From NCBI GenBank assembly GCA_958446555.1, contig CAUCWU010000013.1, forward strand, positions 1 to 15,992: 15,992 nt of DNA. Reading direction: 5' to 3'. The position numbers were made by a program, and so were the translations under genes. The notes under the pieces are model-generated. The model did no database searches. It was given only the letters and a program-made list of their open reading frames with translations, and was not told where the DNA came from. How positions within the stretch are numbered: the first letter of the stretch is position 1; each line of letters begins with the position of its first letter. Shown one piece after another: positions 6,872 to 14,161 of the stretch. The stretch is from an uncultured Lachnospiraceae bacterium. Its GTDB lineage: Bacteria > Bacillota > Clostridia > Lachnospirales > Lachnospiraceae.

Positions 6872-8281
6872 CTATACAGAAGCTGTAATCTCAGAAGTAA
6901 TCTCTGGCATCTCGTCAGTTTCTTCTGGTTGAATTTTCTCTGGCTCCTCTGCCTCTTCTGATTCAATTTCTTCTGCCTCTGGTTCTTCTGCTTCTTCTGA
7001 TTCGATTTCTTCTGTTTCTGGCTCTTCAATTTCATCAGCTTCCACTTGCTCAGACTCAGTTTCTGGCATTGTACCAGTTTCAACTTCTTCTATTGTCTCA
7101 GTTCCAATTGGCTCTTCTGCCTTTTCTACTTCCTCGGCTGCTACTTGCTTTTGAACCTCCTGTATCTCTTTTGCAAGAGACTCCTGCAAATCATTCTGAG
7201 CATCTTCCTGTCTTGCTCGCTGGATCACTGCCATGATTTCATTCATGTCACTTGTCACCACATTTAGCTTTGAATGCTCTTTCTTCTGAGCCTGCTTTAA
7301 GCGTTCTACGGCTTCAAGTTCTTCCTGCTCACGCTGCAAACGTTCCTGTTCTTCGCGTTCTTTCTGCTCATGCAGACGCTCGGCTGCCTTTCTGGCTTCC
7401 TCGCGCTCCCTCTCTTCCTTTAGCGCCTTTTCCTTTTCGCGCTGCATTCGAAGCTGTTCTTCGCGCTCTCTTGCTGCTATCTGTTCAGCTTCGCGTGCTC
7501 TTGCTTCCTCTTTTGCAGCCTCCTGCTCAGCCCGATAGGCTTCTTCCTGCTCACGCTGCCACTTTGTGATTTGCTTTTGAGTTTCCTCTTTTTGAGCCTG
7601 ATTTACTTCCTGCTTTTCTTTTTTATCCTGCTCTTTTTGAAGCTTCTCGTTTTCTTCCTTTGCTTTTTTATCTGCAAACTTCTGAACCTTTTCCTTCTGA
7701 GCAGATGTCAGCGGTGCAAACTGGCTCTTAAGAGAAAGCGCTTTCTCCACATATTTTCCAAGACCAAACCAGAGAATGATATCATCGCAAAGCTGGATAC
7801 ACTTATCTTTTTCGTTATTCATCGCATACAAAACAGCCAACTCGTATGCCCACTTTTCATCAAAATCCTCTTTCTTGTATGCCTCAAGAATCTGAATCTT
7901 CTCTTCAAGTGTCGCCTTCTGAAAACGAGCCATCTTATATAGAAGAATATATCTGCCCTGATCATTCGGAGCAATACGACAAAATTCTTCAAAATAATTC
8001 TTCGCCTCGTCATAGTTGCCTGCCTTTAACGCCAATTCTGTTAATCGGTATACAATACGACGTCCCATTGTTGTATATTCATAGGCCTGCTGCAAAATAT
8101 CGATTGCATTTTCATATTCTCCAACTGCCGTATAGATGTCAGCTGCAAACGTCAGCATTTTTACATCGCGAACCTTTGTCCAGTCAATGGTATCACACAG
8201 CCTTGCCGCCTCTTCATATTCTTTTCTGGCTGCAACCTGTCTGATATGCTCCGTCTTTAACTGATACTCGTACTTATCCAT
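6872..8281 (-). CDS. TPR / coiled-coil / acidic-linker protein, N-terminal part ending at an in-frame TAG
   Basis: 469 residues are readable from the ATG at 8279-8281, which I prefer over two tandem GTG codons just upstream because AGGAAG lies 11 nt before it. Residues about 1-190 are helical repeats of TPR type (for example AADIYTAVGEYENAIDILQQ and LALKAGNYDEAKNYFEEF). Residues about 195-350 form a charged coiled coil rich in Glu, Lys, Gln and Arg. The rest is a Glu/Pro-rich acidic linker containing a 13-residue tandem repeat. The frame ends at TAG (6872-6874), but the same acidic composition continues in frame beyond it, so this is very probably a single gene of about 820-840 codons interrupted by a nonsense codon. 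No signal peptide or membrane segment is seen. The specific function is unknown; the domains suggest a scaffold or adaptor. Confidence 0.75.
   Translation of the reverse strand: MDKYEYQLKTEHIRQVAARKEYEEAARLCDTIDWTKVRDVKMLTFAADIYTAVGEYENAIDILQQAYEYTTMGRRIVYRLTELALKAGNYDEAKNYFEEFCRIAPNDQGRYILLYKMARFQKATLEEKIQILEAYKKEDFDEKWAYELAVLYAMNNEKDKCIQLCDDIILWFGLGKYVEKALSLKSQFAPLTSAQKEKVQKFADKKAKEENEKLQKEQDKKEKQEVNQAQKEETQKQITKWQREQEEAYRAEQEAAKEEARAREAEQIAAREREEQLRMQREKEKALKEEREREEARKAAERLHEQKEREEQERLQREQEELEAVERLKQAQKKEHSKLNVVTSDMNEIMAVIQRARQEDAQNDLQESLAKEIQEVQKQVAAEEVEKAEEPIGTETIEEVETGTMPETESEQVEADEIEEPETEEIESEEAEEPEAEEIESEEAEEPEKIQPEETDEMPEITSEITASV
6951..7028 (-). repeat. 39-bp tandem duplication in the acidic linker
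   Basis: Two adjacent 39-bp units (6951-6989 and 6990-7028) encode nearly the same 13 residues (EEPE-A/T-EEIESEEA pattern). They differ at a few bases only. Because 39 is a multiple of three, gain or loss of a unit keeps the reading frame and would only change linker length. Confidence 0.75.
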
Positions 8282-8340
8282 GTCTGTCACCACTTCCTAA
8301 ATCTATGTCATCGTTCACCAAATGCGTAAACAAAATTTTC

Positions 8341-8940
8341 CTATAATTCCACACGTCCATCAAGTGCACGTGTCAATGTTACTTCATCAATATATTCCAA
8401 ATCACCACCTACCGGCACACCACTTGCAATGCGTGTCACCTTGATTCCAGCTGGCTTAATCAACTTACTGATATACATTGCAGTTGCCTCACCTTCCAAA
8501 CTGGAATTGGTTGCGATGATGACCTCTTTCACATCCTCGCGCTGCAAACGCACAAGCAGCTCTTTTATCTTAATGTCTCCCGGTCCAATTCCAAGCATCG
8601 GAGAAATCGCACCGTGAAGGACATGGTATACCCCATCAAATTTTCCCGTTTTCTCATAAGCCGCGAGATCTCTGGAAGTCTCCACCACCATGATCACTGA
8701 CTTATCTCTCTTTTCACTGCTACAAATCGGACATAGTTCCTGATCCGTCAGCGTGAAACATTCCTTACAATAGCGGATATTGCTGCGCGCATTCACCATT
8801 GACTGCGCCAGCTGCTCCACCTGCTCCTTTGGCATGTTGATAATATGAAAGGCCAGACGCTGAGCCGATTTTGCTCCGATCCCAGGCAGTCTGGACAATT
8901 CTTCAATCAATTGATTTACTGTTTTGCTATAAAAATCCAT
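8341..8940 (-). CDS. recR: Recombination mediator protein RecR
   Basis: This 199-residue protein has the usual RecR length. It works with RecO to load RecA on single-stranded DNA at gaps and stalled forks. All family parts are visible in order: helix-hairpin-helix LSRLPGIGAKSAQRLAFHII (about 15-34), a four-cysteine zinc site (C58, C61, C70, C73), a Toprim domain beginning VIMVVETSRDLAAYEKTG (about 82-99) with NSSLEGEATA, and the C-terminal GVPVGGDLEYIDEVTLTRAL motif. The ATG shares one base with the stop codon of the upstream ybaB (TGATG), which implies translational coupling. This is the standard dnaX-ybaB-recR arrangement. Confidence 0.98.
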   Translation of the reverse strand: MDFYSKTVNQLIEELSRLPGIGAKSAQRLAFHIINMPKEQVEQLAQSMVNARSNIRYCKECFTLTDQELCPICSSEKRDKSVIMVVETSRDLAAYEKTGKFDGVYHVLHGAISPMLGIGPGDIKIKELLVRLQREDVKEVIIATNSSLEGEATAMYISKLIKPAGIKVTRIASGVPVGGDLEYIDEVTLTRALDGRVEL

Positions 8941-9305
8941 CAGAATGGAAATCCTCCACCAAGACCACCTAAGCTTCCGCCAAGGCCGCCTGCAAGCTTA
9001 CCCATTGTCTCAGAAGATGCCTCGTCTACCTGACGCATTGCCTCGTTGACTGCTGCTACAATCAGATCCTGTAACGTCTCAATATCGTCTGGATCAACAG
9101 CCTCTGGTGCCAACTCTACATTCTTTACTTCTCTCTTACCAGAAACGGTAACCTTAACAACACCGCCACCTACACTGGCAGTAAACTCCTTCTCCTCAAG
9201 CTCCTTCTGCTGCTCCTCCATCTGACGCTGCATTCTCTGTGCCTGCTTCATTAAATTATTCATGTTGCCCGGCATACCGCCTGGGAATCCACCTCTTTTT
9301 GCCAT
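8940..9305 (-). CDS. ybaB: YbaB/EbfC family nucleoid-associated protein
   Basis: This is a small (121 aa) DNA-binding protein of the YbaB/EbfC family. The protein is a dimer that binds DNA and is almost always encoded between dnaX and recR, as here. The start MAKRGGFPGGMPGNMNNLMK is the typical Gly/Met-rich head. It is followed by a long amphipathic helix (QAQRMQRQMEEQQKELEEKE), the beta strands around SVGGGVVKVTVSGKREVKNV, and the conserved DPDDIETLQDLIVAAVNEAM segment. The tail is glycine-rich (GGLGGSLGGLGGGFPF). AAAGGA precedes the ATG. Its TGA overlaps the recR start by one base. Confidence 0.96.
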   Translation of the reverse strand: MAKRGGFPGGMPGNMNNLMKQAQRMQRQMEEQQKELEEKEFTASVGGGVVKVTVSGKREVKNVELAPEAVDPDDIETLQDLIVAAVNEAMRQVDEASSETMGKLAGGLGGSLGGLGGGFPF

Positions 9306-9385
9306 TTCTTTTTTCCTTTCAAATTACATTAAATTTTTTTATTGTATTAAACTTATGAGTAAGAATTCATGCTTTCTTATAAATT

Positions 9386-11023
9386 TCACTCGTCCTCAAC
9401 CCCAATTTCCATATTGATGCCCTCAATATGGCTGCCTTTTGTGACGCGCGGCATCGCCTCGCCTGCCTCAAGAAGTCTTGCTGAAATTGAAAACTCTTTT
9501 TGATATTCTCGATTTAGCATCTGTCTGAGTTCTTCCATGCGGTTTTGCTGGAGCATTAACTCATAGTTAAACCGATTGGTAAACACAATACAGAGTCCTT
9601 TTGCCTTTTCATAACTAATCTGCGTTCCGCGAAGAATGCTGTTGATCGAAGCTGACTGCATACGGGAAAGCTTTTTCCAATCCTCACTCAGCTTTTGATA
9701 ATCGGCATATTCTGCCTCGCTTAGCTCCACTGTCTGAGCAGATGATGAAGAAGCAGAGGTTGCTGCCCCTTGCTCAAAATAGGCATCAAAAATGCTACCG
9801 TGAACTGCCTCGTCTGGCGTACCAGCTGCATTTGCATGATTCTGCCCACTCGGTGCTGCCACAAAATTTCCAGAAGCAATCTGCTCTTCCATTTTGTCTA
9901 GTCGGACAGAGATGCTTTCTAAATCATCCTCCATCTGAGGCTGCATCATCTTGATGATTGCCATCTCGATTAACACTCTCTTTGAGACAGCAAATTTTAA
10001 TTGATTGGATAACTCGGAGCAGATCCGAATATTTCGCATCAAAACAGGAAGCGCTACCATCTGAGATTCCTCACGAAGCGCCTCATAATTTTCCCTTGTC
10101 ATCTCAAGTGCCTCGGCACTGCTATCTGCCGTCTGCACCAACATCAAGTTTCGCAGATACCAGATAAAATCTGTCACAAATTGTCCAAGATCGCGTCCCT
10201 GCGCGCTAATCTCATCCATTAGTGCAACACATCCTGGCACATTGCACTGTATGATGAGACGAAGTAGACGAGAGAACACCTGCGTATCCACAGCTCCAAG
10301 TACATCTAATACTTTTTCATAGGTCAATCTCTGCCCATAATAAAACGAAATGCATTGTTCCAGTAAACTTAATGCATCTCGCATAGATCCATCGGCTGCC
10401 TTTGCCACATAGCGGATCGCATCCGCATCTGCCTCCACCTTTTCTTCAGAGAGCAGATGCGAAATCTGGTCTGCTATCACATCATTTCCAATTCGTCTAA
10501 AATCATACCGCTGACATCTCGACAGCACTGTGATCGGGATTCGGTTTGCCTCTGTGGTCGCCAAAATAAAGATGACATAGGCTGGCGGCTCCTCAAGCGT
10601 CTTTAACAATGCATTGAAGGCTCCTGCTGACAACATATGAACCTCATCGATGATATAGACGCGATACTTTCCCTCTGTTGGGGAGTATTGTACCTGATCT
10701 CTGATCTCACGAATGTTGTCTACACCGTTGTTGGATGCCGCATCGATTTCTGCTACATTGACCGAACGACCCTCCAGGATCGATTTGCATACCGCACACT
10801 CATTGCACGGGCTTCCGTCCACCGGATGCTCACAGTTAACGGCACGCGCCATAATCTTTGCGATTGTGGTCTTTCCGGTTCCTCTCGTGCCGCAAAACAA
10901 GTAGGCATGTCCAACGCGGTCTGAAATAATTTGATTTTTTAAAGTCCGTACAATGTGCTCCTGCCCTCTTACATCTTCAAAGCGGGCAGGGCGCCATTTG
11001 CGGTATAATGCCGTATATGCCAT
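9386..11023 (-). CDS. dnaX: DNA polymerase III subunits gamma/tau
   Basis: This is the 545-residue clamp-loader ATPase of the replicative polymerase. Visible motifs: Walker A GTRGTGKT (45-52), a zinc site (C64, C73, C76, C79), Walker B YIIDEVHM (about 123-130), sensor 1 LATTE (about 154-158) and the SRC arginine-finger motif (168-170). They are followed by the lid and collar domains and a linker rich in Ser/Ala/Gln. The C-terminal part (about 430-545) would be the tau-specific region and is short compared with E. coli. I see no A-AAA-AAG slippery heptamer, so no shorter gamma form by frameshifting is suggested. The start ATG lies 22 bp after the phosphofructokinase stop with a GGAG site between them, so dnaX is probably read from the pfk promoter rather than directly from tadA. 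Confidence 0.97.
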   Translation of the reverse strand: MAYTALYRKWRPARFEDVRGQEHIVRTLKNQIISDRVGHAYLFCGTRGTGKTTIAKIMARAVNCEHPVDGSPCNECAVCKSILEGRSVNVAEIDAASNNGVDNIREIRDQVQYSPTEGKYRVYIIDEVHMLSAGAFNALLKTLEEPPAYVIFILATTEANRIPITVLSRCQRYDFRRIGNDVIADQISHLLSEEKVEADADAIRYVAKAADGSMRDALSLLEQCISFYYGQRLTYEKVLDVLGAVDTQVFSRLLRLIIQCNVPGCVALMDEISAQGRDLGQFVTDFIWYLRNLMLVQTADSSAEALEMTRENYEALREESQMVALPVLMRNIRICSELSNQLKFAVSKRVLIEMAIIKMMQPQMEDDLESISVRLDKMEEQIASGNFVAAPSGQNHANAAGTPDEAVHGSIFDAYFEQGAATSASSSSAQTVELSEAEYADYQKLSEDWKKLSRMQSASINSILRGTQISYEKAKGLCIVFTNRFNYELMLQQNRMEELRQMLNREYQKEFSISARLLEAGEAMPRVTKGSHIEGINMEIGVEDE

Positions 11024-11045
11024 TTATGATTTTTCTCCGTTTTTA

Positions 11046-12116
11046 TCAATCTCCGAAGGAGATGCCCATAAGCTTTGCTTCCTGAACCATCTCTTCGTCT
11101 GGCTGGATCATCTTAAGCTTTCCGGCAACATCTGCTAACGGAATCTTTGCGATATGATTGTTCTTCATACCAACGAGATAACCAAAGTCGCCGTCTAAGA
11201 TCATCTTACCTGCTGCCGCACCAAGTCTTGTCGAAAGAACACGGTCGTACGGACACGGGCTTCCACCTCTCTGCATGTGGCCTGGAACTGCAACACGAAC
11301 CTCCTGTCCGGTCAGTTCAGAAATCTGAGCGCCAATCTCATAGGAGATCGATGGGTACTGACGACTTGCCACATATTTCTTATACTCCTTCTTAGAAAGA
11401 GCTGCCTGCTCCTTGGAAATTGCGCCCTCTGCCACTGCAATAATGGAGAAGCGCTTTCCGTCCTTGGCACGCTTGTTGACAGCAGCTGCTACCTTCTTGA
11501 TATCATATGGAATCTCAGGAACTAAGATGATATCTGCACCACCTGCAATACCAGCATGCAGTGTCAGCCAACCTACCTTATGACCCATAACCTCTACGAT
11601 AAATACGCGGCCATGTGAAGCTGCAGTTGTGTGAATACAGTCGATTGTCTGTGTTGCAAGATTGATTGCACTCTGGAAACCAAAGGTAACATCGGTTCCC
11701 CACAGATCGTTGTCAATTGTCTTCGGAAGTCCGATGACATTTAATCCCTCTTCGCGAAGAAGATTGGTCGTCTTCTGGCTACCATTTCCACCTAATACTA
11801 CGAGACAATCAAGCTTTAACTTCTTATAGGTATTCTTCATTGCCTCTACCTTGTCAAGACCGTTCTCATCCGGCACACGCATCAGCTTAAACGGCTGTCT
11901 GCTTGTTCCTAAAATTGTTCCGCCGGTCGTCAGAATTCCTGAAAAATCCTTGGATTTCATGATTCGGTAATCGCCGTAGATCAGTCCACGGTATCCCTCG
12001 ATGAAACCAATGATTTCAACATCCTTTTTCTGATTGTACAATGTCTTTGCAACACCTCTCATCGTTGCATTCAGGCTCTGGCAGTCTCCGCCGCTGGTTA
12101 ACATTCCAACTCGCAT
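11046..12116 (-). CDS. pfkA: 6-phosphofructokinase, atypical PfkA-family member
   Basis: This 356-residue glycolytic enzyme phosphorylates fructose 6-phosphate. Family motifs are clear: the opening RVGMLTSGGDCQSLNA (PGMN or PGLN in typical members), VVLGGNGS (N111, G112), PKTIDND (131-137) with the catalytic Asp at D135, IVEVMGH (to H179), and the C-terminal AVPGHMQRGGSPCPYDR sugar-phosphate site. G112 at the nucleotide-discriminating position suggests ATP rather than pyrophosphate. Against E. coli PfkA, however, the Mg-binding Asp of GGDGS is Asn, the Gly of PGTIDND is Lys (as in PPi-type and long PFKs), and MGR is MGH. It is also longer than the 320-residue PfkA. The start has AAGGAGG at ideal distance and its own promoter. 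Phosphoryl donor is therefore uncertain; family membership is not. Confidence 0.93.
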   Translation of the reverse strand: MRVGMLTSGGDCQSLNATMRGVAKTLYNQKKDVEIIGFIEGYRGLIYGDYRIMKSKDFSGILTTGGTILGTSRQPFKLMRVPDENGLDKVEAMKNTYKKLKLDCLVVLGGNGSQKTTNLLREEGLNVIGLPKTIDNDLWGTDVTFGFQSAINLATQTIDCIHTTAASHGRVFIVEVMGHKVGWLTLHAGIAGGADIILVPEIPYDIKKVAAAVNKRAKDGKRFSIIAVAEGAISKEQAALSKKEYKKYVASRQYPSISYEIGAQISELTGQEVRVAVPGHMQRGGSPCPYDRVLSTRLGAAAGKMILDGDFGYLVGMKNNHIAKIPLADVAGKLKMIQPDEEMVQEAKLMGISFGD

Positions 12117-12182
12117 CGTATCTTCCTCCTTGTATTTAGGATTTCAACTGTATCAATGGCAAAACTAACCCATCGTAGTTTT

Positions 12183-12211
12183 ATTATACAAAAAAAGAGC
12201 TGCTGATGCAA
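12183..12211 (-). promoter_or_regulatory. Promoter of pfkA, with -35 box inside the terminator loop
   Basis: On the minus strand, TTGCAT (12206-12211) and TATAAT (12183-12188) are separated by 17 bp, and the -10 has a TG extension one base upstream. The -35 hexamer is exactly the loop of the upstream SRP RNA terminator, and the spacer contains its 3' arm and T-run. The predicted transcript starts near 12176, about 60 nt before the pfkA ATG. Confidence 0.8.
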
Positions 12212-12222
12212 CAGACAACTCT
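12190..12222 (-). terminator. Intrinsic terminator of the SRP RNA gene
   Basis: Minus-strand RNA pairs AGAGTTGTCTG (12222-12212) with CAGCAGCTCT (12205-12196) over ten pairs with one bulged U and one G-U. The loop is TTGCAT, followed by seven T residues counting the last pair. It lies about 35 nt past the predicted mature SRP RNA 3' end, so the transcript probably needs 3' trimming. Confidence 0.8.
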
Positions 12223-12253
12223 TAAAAAACATGTTTTCTTTTGTTAACCTTTT

Positions 12254-12519
12254 TTTGCGCATCCCGGCTTCGAATGCCACCCCCAGACGTTACCTCTGCA
12301 GCCTGCTCGGCCCAGGCACCCTCACGGCACACAAGATGATCTGCTTAATGCTGCTTCGTTCCCGACCTGACATGGTTCACAGAGTCCTGTTGCGTAAGAC
12401 CCAAACTTCAACGCCACTTACAGAGGGCAGCTCCACAAGTGAAACACCCTCAGCCGGAATATGACCCCCACTATAGCGGATTGAAGGTACAAGGCACCGC
12501 TAACGCCCCGGCTGCGCAT
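12254..12519 (-). ncRNA. ffs: Signal recognition particle RNA, large bacterial (Firmicutes) type
   Basis: This is the RNA core of the signal recognition particle, which binds Ffh and targets membrane and secreted proteins. The S-domain apex reads GTCAGGTCGGGAACGAAGCA on the minus strand (about 12374-12355): the Ffh-binding helix with its GGAA tetraloop and conserved internal loops. The 5' Alu-type domain, which small-type (E. coli) RNAs lack, is recognisable as TAGCGGTGCCTTGTACC and CAATCCGCTATAG (about 12502-12470). Both ends carry the self-complementary TGCGCA (12518-12513 and 12261-12256), which would form helix 1 and supports a length of about 265 nt, normal for the type. It has a near-consensus promoter inside tadA, and its 5' end overlaps the last codons of tadA. 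The position between tadA and dnaX is conserved in Firmicutes. Confidence 0.93.
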
Positions 12520-13066
12520 CCATAATTGTATCGGATAATTCCTCGTTTGTCAAGGGGCGTTTCTTCTTTTTTACTCGGATACGTTTAAAAAACTCTGACA
12601 AAATCTGAGAGCATTCACTCTCCAAAACACCCTTGGTTATTGGAATCTGATGATTAAACTGCTGCATATCAAACAGATTTAAAATTGACCCTGCACAACC
12701 TGCCTTTGCATTCATCGCACCGATCACAACCCGGTCAAGTCGTGCCTGAACAGCTGCTCCGGCGCACATCTGACAAGGCTCCAGTGTCACATACATTGTG
12801 CATCCCTCAAGTCGCCAGTCGCCAAGCTTTTTTGATGCTTTTTTCATTGCTGCAAGCTCTGCATGACCAAGCACCGACTTTTCTGTATTTCGCCTATTAT
12901 AGCCCCTAGCAATCACCTTTCCATCACAGACAATCACGCAGCCAATCGGAACTTCGTCAAGAGCTGCTGCTTTTTTTGCCTGAGTGAGTGCCTGACGCAT
13001 AAATTTTTTATCTTCTTTTAACTGGGCCTGCTGCTTCTTTATCAGCTGCTCATTTTCTGCTGCCAC
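12500..13066 (-). CDS. tadA: tRNA-specific adenosine deaminase
   Basis: TadA deaminates adenosine 34 to inosine in the tRNA-Arg(ACG) anticodon. The zinc-deaminase motifs are complete: HAE with the zinc ligand H68 and the proton-shuttle E70, and PCQMC with C98 and C101, numbered from my start. Flanking family blocks are DEVPIGCVIV near 37-46, DWRLEGCTMYVTLEP, and FNHQIPITKGVLESEC. I choose the GTG at 13064-13066 (188 aa) because GAGG stands 8 nt upstream; it overlaps the end of the preceding gene by 25 nt. A later ATG at 13000 gives about 166 aa, close to B. subtilis TadA, but has a poor ribosome site; an earlier GTG at 13120 would overlap too deeply. The basic tail KKKKRPLTNEE resembles other Firmicutes members. 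The SRP RNA promoter and 5' end lie within its last codons. Confidence 0.93.
   Translation of the reverse strand: MAAENEQLIKKQQAQLKEDKKFMRQALTQAKKAAALDEVPIGCVIVCDGKVIARGYNRRNTEKSVLGHAELAAMKKASKKLGDWRLEGCTMYVTLEPCQMCAGAAVQARLDRVVIGAMNAKAGCAGSILNLFDMQQFNHQIPITKGVLESECSQILSEFFKRIRVKKKKRPLTNEELSDTIMDAQPGR
12525..12553 (-). promoter_or_regulatory. Promoter of the SRP RNA gene, inside tadA
   Basis: On the minus strand there is a perfect -35 TTGACA (12548-12553) and a -10 TACAAT (12525-12530), 17 bp apart. The predicted start is at about 12518, which coincides with the 5' strand of the TGCGCA helix of the SRP RNA. It lies wholly within tadA codons. Confidence 0.85.
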
Positions 13067-14037
13067 GCTCTTTCCCTCTCTTTTCCATTTTCTTTCCCGT
13101 AAAACACAAGCGGAACACACCAGTAGCCAAAATCACCCGTACCTGGTTTCTTTGATTTTACTGAGCGAAACCGATAGAAGCCAAACATCTGCGCCATCAG
13201 TTCCTCGCTCTTTTCATAATTGCCCGGCACCCAAAGCTCATAGTGATCCTCGCCGACTCGGGCAAATACGATATAGCGATGCTTTACAAAACTGTACATC
13301 AAAAAGCCATTGCTACTAAGTACCCAGTTTTCACGCGGAAGGCGACCAATATCAGCTGGCATTGCCTTTAAGCAGACAATTGAATCACCTGGAAGCGTCT
13401 CAATATGCGGATAAACTGCACTTAATTGCTCCCAGATTTCATTTATTTTTTGCGGTCTATTTTGTGACTCTTTCTCGCCCACTTCCATCGTTTCAAGATC
13501 TTCGACTGCTGCTTCCACAGACTCGGCCATATTTATTTCATTTGAGTCATTCGAATCACTGGATGATTCTTTTACTGGATCATTTGAAGCTTCCTCTATC
13601 GGTTCTTCCGTCTGATTGAAATTTTCATCTTGAACCATCTCTTCTTCCTTTTTCGTAAATAACGATAGTCCAAATGGTTTGTCATCCCATACGGTTGCAT
13701 AAGCATTGGAAAACGGCTCCTGACGACCTGCAACGAGTCCACACAATTCATCAAAACGAATTGTACTCCCGGCAAGGAAACTACCATTATTTATGTATTG
13801 AAGCTGTCCGCTTCCATTTTTTACAACCATGCGTCCAAGCGGAACGAGGCGACACCCCTCTCCAACTCGGTAAAAGCCAAATACATGCAAAATTTCTGCC
13901 GATGCATTATTTTTTACAGACAGAAAAATTCGCTGCACCTCTCCTCTGATCTCAACCCTTGCGAATCCGCAATTTTCTTTTTTTTGATCCTTCTCATACG
14001 CAAATAAGTATGAGAGAAAGCGTTTATAGTCTGCCAT
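13042..14037 (-). CDS. Two-domain protein with acidic linker, function not recognised
   Basis: This is a 331-residue soluble protein without signal peptide or membrane helices. Residues about 1-130 form an N-terminal domain rich in beta-type sequence (CGFARVEIRGEVQRIFLSVK, then VFGFYRVGEG, LGRMVVKNGSG). Residues about 130-200 are a low-complexity Glu/Ser/Asn/Asp linker. Residues about 200-315 form a second domain (INEIWEQLSAVYPHIETLPG, LKAMPADIGRLPRENWVLSS, HRYIVFARVGEDHYELWVPG). The design recalls uncharacterised Lachnospiraceae proteins, perhaps the DUF6128 group, but I cannot confirm that. The ATG is preceded by GGGAGG at about 8 nt. Its 3' end overlaps the preferred start of tadA by 25 nt, so the two are translated together. 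rsmA is 124 bp upstream. I would not assign a function. Confidence 0.8.
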   Translation of the reverse strand: MADYKRFLSYLFAYEKDQKKENCGFARVEIRGEVQRIFLSVKNNASAEILHVFGFYRVGEGCRLVPLGRMVVKNGSGQLQYINNGSFLAGSTIRFDELCGLVAGRQEPFSNAYATVWDDKPFGLSLFTKKEEEMVQDENFNQTEEPIEEASNDPVKESSSDSNDSNEINMAESVEAAVEDLETMEVGEKESQNRPQKINEIWEQLSAVYPHIETLPGDSIVCLKAMPADIGRLPRENWVLSSNGFLMYSFVKHRYIVFARVGEDHYELWVPGNYEKSEELMAQMFGFYRFRSVKSKKPGTGDFGYWCVPLVFYGKENGKERERAWQQKMSS

Positions 14038-14161
14038 AGCGATACCTCCCTTTTATCGATACACATACCTACGAATTGCTCTACACGTTTGCAACTTTTC
14101 GACCCTGGTATCATTTTATTCTGAATACTTATTTATGAAAGAAAGGTATCGTTTAGAACTT

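Noticed and set aside
7046..8244. Several plus-strand reading frames opposite the TPR/coiled-coil gene
   Set aside because: They are Leu/Ser/Phe-rich mirrors of a Glu/Lys-rich coiled coil, have no ribosome sites, and overlap each other.
9306..9385. AT-rich gap between dnaX and ybaB with a TACAAT hexamer
   Set aside because: No acceptable -35 box at 16-18 bp and no hairpin with a U-tract; it looks like a plain operon spacer.
9386..11023. Programmed frameshift site in dnaX for a gamma form
   Set aside because: No A-AAA-AAG-type heptamer with a following stem is visible in the linker region.
12224..12238. Palindrome AAAACATGTTTT between the SRP RNA and its terminator
   Set aside because: AT-rich with no loop when paired as RNA; likely trimmed spacer sequence.
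14038..14161. Possible Spo0A box (GTCGAAA at about 14094-14102) and promoter in the gap after rsmA
   Set aside because: The match to TGTCGAA is imperfect and no convincing -35/-10 pair is found; nothing else is seen in this gap.
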